Position numbers and translations under genes: made by a program | Source of the DNA: Lachnospiraceae bacterium | GTDB taxonomy: Bacteria > Bacillota > Clostridia > Lachnospirales > Lachnospiraceae | Length of the DNA stretch: 38,257 nucleotides | Assembly (NCBI GenBank): GCA_016280395.1 | Contig: JAEEGQ010000052.1 | Coordinates: forward strand, 1-38,257 | Direction: 5' to 3' | In this document: in pieces, positions 32,902-38,257 of the stretch | Numbering within the stretch: position 1 is the first letter of the stretch | Layout of the letters: each line of letters opens with the position of its first letter | The notes under the pieces: generated by a model | The model's input: only the letters and a program-made list of their open reading frames with translations | What the model was told of the DNA's origin: nothing | Database searches by the model: none

Positions 32902-32977
32902 GCCTTGTTGCTATGGGTAACAAATAATGTGTTTCAAGCAACAAGGCTATTATATATTTTGTTTTGGGTAAAGTCAA
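32902..32977 (-). promoter_or_regulatory. ugd promoter with start-site inverted repeat
   Basis: On the minus strand TTGACT (32972-32977) and TATAAT (32949-32954) with 17 bases between. Directly after the -10 box comes GCCTTGTTGC (32938-32947), repeated as its perfect complement GCAACAAGGC at 32902-32911, spaced by 26 bases. It can act as DNA operator (two half-sites 36 bases apart) or as a 10-bp hairpin in the 5' leader. Confidence 0.85.
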
Positions 32978-33061
32978 TAAATATTCATCAATCAAATCAT
33001 CCAAATCGGCAGGATAAAGGTATTTCTGTCAATTGCAGATAATTGAAGTGCTGGAAAATGG

Positions 33062-33412
33062 TTATTCAAGCTTTATTATCATCCCTTCCAAATACCCTTT
33101 CAGGCGTTCCCTTTGTTTGGCATCAAGCGAATGATATGCCTTAATTAGCAGTCCTATTTCTGTGTTTTTATCAACAACATACCAGTCTGTATTATTCCCG
33201 CGTCCTCCGGTATTCTCAATACCGGACAAAAGCCATTCGGGAGTAACATTTAATACCTTGCAGATTACAAGGATTTTCTCCGATGTCGGATTAGTGCCTT
33301 TGCTCTTCCATTCGCTTATAGTGCTTTGCGAAATACCTGTCTCCTCGGAAAACCTTTTCTGCGGCATGTTCAGTTCTTTTAGTTTTTCAAAGATTCTGTC
33401 ACTTATAGTCAT
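33062..33412 (-). CDS. XRE-family transcriptional regulator
   Basis: A 116-residue protein with a Cro/CI HTH at about 1-65 (PQKRFSEETGISQSTISEWK, then SEKILVICKVLNVTPEWLLSG) and a C-terminal part (about 88-114, IKAYHSLDAKQRERLKGYLEGM) common in small clostridial XRE regulators. Target unknown. It lies downstream of the Phd-like antitoxin by 51 bases and upstream of the ugd promoter by about 85 bases, so it may act on either. Confidence 0.9.
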   Translation of the reverse strand: MTISDRIFEKLKELNMPQKRFSEETGISQSTISEWKSKGTNPTSEKILVICKVLNVTPEWLLSGIENTGGRGNNTDWYVVDKNTEIGLLIKAYHSLDAKQRERLKGYLEGMIIKLE

Positions 33413-33463
33413 GTTTTATTCCCTACCGGTTCCTTGGTTCAGAGCATTATTCTAATAGTCTGT

Positions 33464-33667
33464 TCACATCTCAGCTCTGGCCTCTTCCCACGTAACAGTT
33501 TGCGGTAGAATTCCAAATAAAGATTCAGCCACTTCTACCCTGTCTTGAAAAGGATTCGTCAGCTTGGCCACAACTTCCCCATGTAGAGTTATATAAATAT
33601 CCTCTTTGGCTGCCATAGCCAAATACTTTTCGAGATTATCCTTGAATTCAGTTACTGTGATTGACAT
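33464..33667 (-). CDS. Phd/YefM-type antitoxin without an adjacent toxin
   Basis: A 67-residue protein with the Phd/YefM N-terminal fold (MSITVTEFKDNLEKYLAMAA, then EDIYITLHGEVVAKLTNP) and the toxin-binding tail SLFGILPQTVTWEEARAEM. In relatives a PIN-domain toxin follows within a few bases; here the next gene is an XRE regulator, and no PIN domain is seen in the 51-base gap. It may be a relic or an antitoxin acting in trans. It starts 21 bases after hicB. Confidence 0.85.
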   Translation of the reverse strand: MSITVTEFKDNLEKYLAMAAKEDIYITLHGEVVAKLTNPFQDRVEVAESLFGILPQTVTWEEARAEM

Positions 33668-33688
33668 CTTCTTTTCCTGTTCCTTACG

Positions 33689-34111
33689 TTATTTTACCGC
33701 CAAACGTTCCTTCAGAGCTTCCTGAAGAACCTTAGAAACATTAATTTTTGCCTTATCTGCAGCCTTATTAAGCCAGCAAGGTATAGTCACATTTCTTCTG
33801 ACCATCTTATTGTCATGCTGTTTTCTGTACTCCAGAAAGTCCACATCAACATAAGATAGCACTCCGGTCGAATAATCGAATATATCGTCTGCGTCTTCTT
33901 TTGCTTTTTTAATCGCAAGTTCAAGATTTGAAGGATTAGGAAGTGTTTGTCCGCAATCCTCCATATCAATTCCTTTTAAGCCAATTGCATCTCTGGCCAT
34001 TTCAATAGCATCAGCAATGCTTGTTCCCTCTGTGTATATCTCGAAATCGGGAACAAAAACAAGATAATCACCGTTGTTTTCCTTGACAAATGTTGGATAA
34101 GCTGTTTTCAT
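33689..34111 (-). CDS. hicB: HicB-family antitoxin
   Basis: The 140-residue protein has the partial RNase H-like HicB fold (YPTFVKENNGDYLVFVPDF, TEGTSIADAIEMARDAIGL) and a C-terminal ribbon-helix-helix-like DNA-binding part (NVTIPCWLNKAADKAKINVS, then KVLQEALKERL). It normally neutralises the HicA mRNA interferase and represses its own operon. Its ATG overlaps the stop of a shortened hicA (ATGA), so the two are coupled. Confidence 0.92.
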   Translation of the reverse strand: MKTAYPTFVKENNGDYLVFVPDFEIYTEGTSIADAIEMARDAIGLKGIDMEDCGQTLPNPSNLELAIKKAKEDADDIFDYSTGVLSYVDVDFLEYRKQHDNKMVRRNVTIPCWLNKAADKAKINVSKVLQEALKERLAVK

Positions 34112-34212
34112 AGTTTTTCTCTTTTTCCCGTACTTTTAATAGTCCTAAGTCCATGACCACTGAAAACAAAGCCAGCTTTTTCAAGCTTTTTGATAAGATC
34201 CTTTCGTTTCAT
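34108..34212 (-). pseudogene. hicA: Truncated hicA toxin gene
   Basis: The 34-codon frame gives MKRKDLIKKLEKAGFVFSGH and then GLRTIKSTGKREKL. The first ~20 residues are a normal HicA start, including the His in SGHG, which corresponds to the catalytic His of GxH(D)-type HicA. The usual remainder of about 25-30 residues with the PRHxEIN stretch is missing, and the middle appears shortened. AAAGG lies nine bases before ATG. Its promoter and overlap with hicB are intact, so the loss is in the coding part. Likely inactive as a toxin. Confidence 0.8.
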
Positions 34213-34243
34213 CCATGTAAACCTTTCTAACCCTCCCACAAGA

Positions 34244-34272
34244 ATAATACACATTTTTTACACACTTGTCAA
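34244..34272 (-). promoter_or_regulatory. hicAB promoter
   Basis: On the minus strand TTGACA (34267-34272) and TATTAT (34244-34249) with a 17-base spacer that holds GTGTGT and ATGTGTA, which could be HicB-binding half-sites (inference). Confidence 0.8.
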
Positions 34273-34341
34273 GGAAGGATGTTCTCTTTATACCAATGCA
34301 TCATAACAGGCAACCCACGAGAGAGTAACATCTTCCTAATA

Positions 34342-35853
34342 TCATTCAGATGCTCCTCTGATATACTTTTGATTTTTACTCTTTGGCTTATCCGGAATCG
34401 TCATCAACAGTTTTCCTGATTCAAGGAGAGGTTTCATGTATCTCTCGTTGAACTGTCTCCTACTAAAAAGCCCCAAATAAGACATTATTTCCTGCTTTGT
34501 TCTTGGTACATTGCAGAATACCAGCAATTTTTCGTGCTTTTCCAGGGTCGCTTTAAGGGCTAAATCTTGAGCCGTATCCTGAACCCTATCATAGGCCCTA
34601 TCATGGGCTGTATCATGGGCCCTATCATGGGCTGTCGCAGCCCATGTCGCACCTTCTGCATCCCAGTTCTTATTTCTAAGTTCTGCATACAACATAAACT
34701 CGTTTTGTTTATATGCCGGCTCCGGCAGGCCTGCAGCTTCCATATCTCTGTAAATTCTGTCAACGCCCTCTCCAAACTCTTTAACAAGATCATACTCGTT
34801 AAGCAATTCAACAATCTTTGGATTTCGACTAAAGTGGAATTCACGGATGTTATTGATCCTAACCATGCCTGGCAGTATTCCCGGACTTTCAACCACAAAG
34901 TGGTCATCAAACATCTTAATCTGAATGTCCGTACCCTTGATACTGTAATCACGATGAGCAACAGCATTAACAATCAGTTCAGTCCAACAAAACTCCGGAA
35001 ATTCGGGTATCGTTTGGAACCTCGCGTTTTTACCAAGCTTAGTGTATTCTTTGATCTGTGTTTTAATAAATGCGATTGCATCCTGAACTTGGTCAAGTAC
35101 TCTTCCCGTGAATACTTTATCCTTTACCACGTTCATCCTGTCTCCAACTTCAGCAGTCTTTCCTTCATACCGTACAAACCTTACTCTGGCTCTTGGAAAA
35201 AACTTCTGCGGATTAACACCGAACAAGAGAATAGCCGCAGTAGATATTCTATCTTCAGATCCCTTTTCTCCATCAACCTTAGTAATAAAATCATTATTGT
35301 GACGAAGATAGAATTCTGCATTTCCTTTTGCATAGCCGATTTTATTAATATAGTTTTCCACAAACTCAAGATCCAGATCTTGAATAGTTGCCTCAACTAC
35401 AGGCTGGTCTTCAAAGTATTTCATACCTTTTGCGTATACAAGTTGAAGACGTTGCTCGAAATTAAGCCTCTTGTTTTTATCACCAACTCTTAAGATTACA
35501 TCATCTGCCTGATTTGCAATCACAAGCTCAGAAGGAAAAACATGCATTCGGAGAATATGGTTTGGTTTTCCTTCATTGTCGATTACCTCGAAAGTCATAT
35601 TCTCAACTTCAACCGATGGAATACAAAAATCGAAAGGAACCCGAATCAGCTCGTTCAGTTTTTTCTCGTCATCGTCTATTCCGGTAATCGTTCCGTCGTC
35701 TTCGATTCCAATAACGAGATAACCACCGTCAGCGTTTGCCATTGCAACAACAGTAGTAGCAAAATCGCGCGGACTGATTCTCGCAGACTTTCTGTCAATA
35801 ATCTGCTTTTCAGTTGAGTACTGCAAATCTTTAATATCATCCGGATTAAACAT
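34342..35853 (-). CDS. AlbA_2 (Schlafen-like) domain and ATP-binding putative regulator
   Basis: The ~503-residue protein begins with an AlbA_2 domain (SARISPRDFATTVVAMANAD, GGYLVIGIEDDGTITGIDDD), then a middle region, a GHKL-type ATP-binding domain (ELIVNAVAHRDYS, VVESPGILPGMV, GEGVDRIYRDMEAAGLPEP), a tract of six tetrapeptides AHDR/AHDT-like, and a C-terminal winged-helix-like segment (TKQEIMSYLGLFSRRQFNER). Such proteins are annotated as RecG-like or putative DNA-binding regulators. ATG 35853 is preceded by GGTGG; an in-frame GTG at 35862 with GGAG four bases upstream is an equal candidate. It has its own consensus promoter. Function is not established. Confidence 0.88.
   Translation of the reverse strand: MFNPDDIKDLQYSTEKQIIDRKSARISPRDFATTVVAMANADGGYLVIGIEDDGTITGIDDDEKKLNELIRVPFDFCIPSVEVENMTFEVIDNEGKPNHILRMHVFPSELVIANQADDVILRVGDKNKRLNFEQRLQLVYAKGMKYFEDQPVVEATIQDLDLEFVENYINKIGYAKGNAEFYLRHNNDFITKVDGEKGSEDRISTAAILLFGVNPQKFFPRARVRFVRYEGKTAEVGDRMNVVKDKVFTGRVLDQVQDAIAFIKTQIKEYTKLGKNARFQTIPEFPEFCWTELIVNAVAHRDYSIKGTDIQIKMFDDHFVVESPGILPGMVRINNIREFHFSRNPKIVELLNEYDLVKEFGEGVDRIYRDMEAAGLPEPAYKQNEFMLYAELRNKNWDAEGATWAATAHDRAHDTAHDRAYDRVQDTAQDLALKATLEKHEKLLVFCNVPRTKQEIMSYLGLFSRRQFNERYMKPLLESGKLLMTIPDKPKSKNQKYIRGASE
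34561..34632 (-). repeat. Six 12-bp tandem repeats in the AlbA_2 gene
   Basis: The minus strand reads six units of the type GCC-CAT-GAT-AGG, encoding AHDR, AHDT, AHDR, AYDR, VQDT, AQDL. The first three are nearly identical and the last two diverged, as expected for slippage expansion at one end. Unit number does not affect the frame. Confidence 0.9.
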
Positions 35854-35910
35854 GCTAACCACCGTGCTCCTTTTTGCCGTTTTGCTTTCCGTATCAATTC
35901 ATATATACGA

Positions 35911-35939
35911 ATTATATCCCATCAAAAAAGCTCTGTCAA
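35911..35939 (-). promoter_or_regulatory. Consensus promoter of the AlbA_2 gene
   Basis: On the minus strand TTGACA (35934-35939) and TATAAT (35911-35916), 17-base spacer. Just downstream, TTCGTATATATGAA is a near palindrome that could be an operator. Confidence 0.85.
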
Positions 35940-35987
35940 GGCTTTTTTGTCTACTTCCAACCTCATATCAACACCGGTATCCCCGCA

Positions 35988-37007
35988 TTATCTTTTCCCG
36001 TACATTTCCTCATAGTACTTCACATAATCCCCGGATGTGCACTCCTTCATCCAGTCCATATGCTCCTTATACCACTGTATCGTAAGCTTAATACCATCCT
36101 TAAACATGGTCGTCGGTGCCCATCCAAGCTCCGCCATAGCCTTCGACGGATCAATGGCATACCTCTGGTCATGCCCCTTGCGGTCCGTAACATATGTGAT
36201 CAGGCTCTCCGGCTTTCCAAGCTCCTTAAGGATAATCTTTACTATCTCTATATTCGCTTTCTCGTTATGTCCGCCAAGGTTGTAAACCTCTCCAACCCTG
36301 CCTTTTTCAAGCACGGCAAGGATTCCGTAGCAGTGGTCCTTTACATACAGCCAGTCACGCACATTCAGTCCTTCGCCGTAAACAGGGAGCGGCTTGTCCT
36401 GCGACGCGTTGTTGATCATGAGCGGGATCAGCTTTTCAGGGAACTGGTAAGGGCCATAGTTGTTGGAACAGCGGCTTATGGTCACGGGAAGACCGTAGGT
36501 CCTGTGGTAAGCAAGACACAGCAGGTCTGCGGATGCCTTGGATGTGCTGTAAGGCGAGCTTGTGTGTATGGGCGTGTCCTCGTGGAAAAACAGGTCAGGC
36601 CTATCAAGCGGCAGATCGCCGTAAACTTCGTCCGTTCCCACCTGATGGAAACGCTCAATGCCGTATTTGCGGCAGGCGTCCATCAGCACAGCAGTTCCGA
36701 GAATGTTTGTCTCAAGGAAGATTGCAGGGTTTTCAATGCTCCTGTCCACATGTGACTCCGCAGCGAAGTTCACCACTACATCCGGGTGCTCCTTCTCAAA
36801 GATGGCATTTATGCCCTCGCGGTTGCGTATATCCTCCTTGTAGAACACGAAGTTTGGGTTCTGCATTGCATCGTTAAGGGTGTGGATGTTTGCTGCGTAT
36901 GTGAGTGCGTCAACGCACACAACCTTCCACTCGGGACGCTCCTCGAGAAGAAGGTAAACAAAATTAGATCCGATAAAGCCGGCTCCGCCGGTAACTAAAA
37001 CAGTCAT
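35988..37007 (-). CDS. rmlB: dTDP-glucose 4,6-dehydratase
   Basis: Converts dTDP-glucose to dTDP-4-keto-6-deoxyglucose, the second step of dTDP-rhamnose synthesis. The 339 residues show the NAD site TGGAGFIGSNF (6-16), HQVGTDEVYGDLPLD (catalytic TDE), YSTSKASAD (Y-x3-K), and SRCSNNYGPYQFPEKLIPLM. AGGAG lies about eight bases before ATG 37007. rmlA, rmlC and rmlD are not in the window. The last 20 codons are duplicated at 26023-26090. It begins 31 bases after the fibronectin-repeat gene. Confidence 0.98.
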   Translation of the reverse strand: MTVLVTGGAGFIGSNFVYLLLEERPEWKVVCVDALTYAANIHTLNDAMQNPNFVFYKEDIRNREGINAIFEKEHPDVVVNFAAESHVDRSIENPAIFLETNILGTAVLMDACRKYGIERFHQVGTDEVYGDLPLDRPDLFFHEDTPIHTSSPYSTSKASADLLCLAYHRTYGLPVTISRCSNNYGPYQFPEKLIPLMINNASQDKPLPVYGEGLNVRDWLYVKDHCYGILAVLEKGRVGEVYNLGGHNEKANIEIVKIILKELGKPESLITYVTDRKGHDQRYAIDPSKAMAELGWAPTTMFKDGIKLTIQWYKEHMDWMKECTSGDYVKYYEEMYGKR

Positions 37008-37037
37008 ATGATAAGCTCCTGATCTTTAATTCAATAA

Positions 37038-38257
37038 TTACTGTGTTTCAACTTCTACTCGGGTAAAGGTACTCCATTCACCATTATATGCATATACCCT
37101 GTACTGGTAAGTATAGCCGGCCGTTACTCTGCTGTCTTCATAGCTTGTTCCGGTATATTCAGACGATATCGTTGCCCAGCCCTTCCAGCCATTGCCGTCA
37201 TTATACCGTCTTTGAAGAAGGTACTGCGTTGCGCCGGTTACAGCGCTCCAACTGACATTTACTTTTCCTGCCGAATACTCTGCAGTCATGTTTGAAGGCG
37301 GAAGCGGTGCACTTGATGCAACTACTTCTACGCGGATAAATGTACTCCATTTGCCGTTATAAGCGTATACCCTGTACTGATATGTGTAACCTGCCGTCAC
37401 TCTGCTGTCTTCATAGCTTGTTCCGGTATATTCAGACGATATCGTTGCCCAGCCCTTCCAGCCGGTGCCGTCGTTATAGCGTCTCTGGAGAAGATACTTC
37501 GTTGCTCCTGCCACTGTACTCCAGTTGACATCTATTTTACCTGCAGAAGACTCTGCTGTCAGGTTTTCAGGCGGTAATGGTACACTTGTTGCGACTACTT
37601 CTGCGCGGATAAATGTTGTACTCCATTCGCCATTATAAGAATATACCCTATACTGGTAGGTATATCCGGCTGTTACTCTGCTGTCTTCATAGCTTGTTCC
37701 GGTATATTCAGACGATATCGTTGCCCAACCTTTCCAGCTGGTGCCATCGTTATAGCGTCTCTGAAGAAGATACTTCGTTGCTCCTGTCACTGCACTCCAA
37801 TTGACATCTATTTTACCTGCAGAAGACTCTGCTGACATGTTTTCAGGCGGAAGCGGTACGCTTGTTGCGACAACTTCTACTCGGGTAAAGGTACTCCATT
37901 CACCGTTATATGCATATACCCGGTATTGGTAGGTATAGCCGGCAGTTACGCGGCTGTCTTCATAACTTGTTCCGGTCATGCTTGACGATATTGTCGTCCA
38001 GCTCTTCCAACCGGTGCCGTCGTTATATCGCCTCTGTAAAAGATACTTCGTTGCTCCTGCAACCGCACTCCAGCTAACATTTACTTTCCCGGCCGAAGAT
38101 TCTGCCGTCATATTGGCAGGCGGAAGCGGAATATTTGAAGCGACTACTTCTGCACGGGTAAATGTTGCACTCCATTCACCGTTATAAGAGTATACCCTGT
38201 ATTGGTAGGTATAACCTGCTGTTACACGGTTATCTTCATAACTTGTTTCTGTATAAC
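37038..38257 (-). CDS. Fibronectin type III repeat protein (5' end outside window)
   Basis: The frame is open from the right edge to the stop at 37038, so the N-terminus is missing; Met codons inside it are not starts. About four and a half copies of a 91-residue fibronectin III unit are visible, each with the core NWSAVTGATKYLLQRRYNDG, GWATISSEYTGTSYEDSRVT, AGYTYQYRVYAYNGEWSTF and linker PLPPENMTAESSAGK. The units are nearly identical. Such tandem domains are usual in secreted or surface proteins, often attached to a glycosidase or adhesin domain further N-terminal. The chain ends in VEVETQ without a visible sorting signal. Catalytic identity cannot be known from this part. Confidence 0.9.
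   Translation of the reverse strand, partial: YTETSYEDNRVTAGYTYQYRVYSYNGEWSATFTRAEVVASNIPLPPANMTAESSAGKVNVSWSAVAGATKYLLQRRYNDGTGWKSWTTISSSMTGTSYEDSRVTAGYTYQYRVYAYNGEWSTFTRVEVVATSVPLPPENMSAESSAGKIDVNWSAVTGATKYLLQRRYNDGTSWKGWATISSEYTGTSYEDSRVTAGYTYQYRVYSYNGEWSTTFIRAEVVATSVPLPPENLTAESSAGKIDVNWSTVAGATKYLLQRRYNDGTGWKGWATISSEYTGTSYEDSRVTAGYTYQYRVYAYNGKWSTFIRVEVVASSAPLPPSNMTAEYSAGKVNVSWSAVTGATQYLLQRRYNDGNGWKGWATISSEYTGTSYEDSRVTAGYTYQYRVYAYNGEWSTFTRVEVETQ
37060..38257. repeat. 273-bp tandem DNA repeats encoding fibronectin III units
   Basis: Landmark TATTCAGACGATATCG recurs at about 37156, 37429 and 37705, with a variant near 37978; the period is 273 bp, once 276 because of one extra codon (STTF instead of STF). 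Copies share long identical stretches. Confidence 0.92.

Noticed and set aside
33464-33667. Phd antitoxin as the partner of the vapC fragment
   Set aside because: Phd-type antitoxins usually pair with a different PIN subgroup, and the two are 7 kb apart on opposite strands; a link cannot be supported.
35852-36085. Plus-strand frame at the rmlB 3' end
   Set aside because: Antisense to rmlB and the AlbA_2 promoter; its similarity to the frame at 25974 only reflects the duplicated rmlB end.
37060-38257. Repeat array as a CRISPR
   Set aside because: Period of 273 bp with an open frame and fibronectin III motifs; no short direct repeats with unique spacers.
1-38257. tRNA, rRNA, insertion sequence or phage attachment site
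   Set aside because: I saw no cloverleaf, rRNA segment, transposase frame or terminal inverted repeats anywhere in the window.

Overview
The window reads as a chromosomal segment of a Clostridia-type Firmicute, most likely a Lachnospiraceae relative (inference). Supporting signs are the ftsY-smc-rnc-acpP-plsX gene order, an IspH-ribosomal protein S1 fusion, a CGAAC-type LexA box in the recA promoter, strong AGGAGG-like ribosome binding sites and Gram-positive consensus promoters. A rhamnogalacturonan acetylesterase-like enzyme suggests plant cell-wall sugars in its habitat. Every intact gene is on the minus strand; the only plus-strand coding trace is a short vapC fragment.

From 1 to 23.2 kb lie mostly housekeeping genes. 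In transcription order (right to left) these are a Wzz-like chain-length protein, folD, rimO, pgsA, an FAD enzyme fused to cytidylate kinase, ispH-rpsA, cheR, plsX, acpP, rnc, smc, ftsY, recA (SOS promoter with LexA boxes), a two-gene plant-polysaccharide insert (acetylesterase and TIM-barrel isomerase), nrdR, a membrane-anchored NagZ-type hexosaminidase, and a ComM/YifB ATPase cut by the window edge.

From 23.3 to 25.3 kb is an amino-sugar unit. A near-consensus promoter is followed by a leader that matches the glmS ribozyme core, but the genes behind it are a stand-alone GlmU-C-domain-like acetyltransferase and nagB, not glmS. This is the most striking signal in the window: a glucosamine-6-phosphate sensor on a noncanonical operon.

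From 26.0 to 33.0 kb is a nucleotide-sugar block. An AAA ATPase with a palindrome-wrapped promoter overlaps the start of a GHMP kinase that resembles galacturonokinase, followed by a sugar-1-phosphate nucleotidyltransferase and a UDP-glucuronate 4-epimerase-like enzyme. Together they could convert free galacturonate to UDP-galacturonate and UDP-glucuronate. Next to it, UDP-glucose 6-dehydrogenase carries an N-terminal XRE helix-turn-helix domain and has a perfect 10-bp inverted repeat at its predicted transcription start. At the left edge of the block is a rearrangement scar: a duplicated 3' end of rmlB joined to the 3' end of a vapC toxin gene.

From 33.0 to 36.0 kb is an accessory strip: an XRE regulator, an orphan Phd-type antitoxin, hicB with a truncated hicA, and an AlbA_2/Schlafen-type ATP-binding regulator with a tandem tetrapeptide tract. 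The window ends with intact rmlB and the C-terminal part of a fibronectin type III repeat protein that runs off the right edge.
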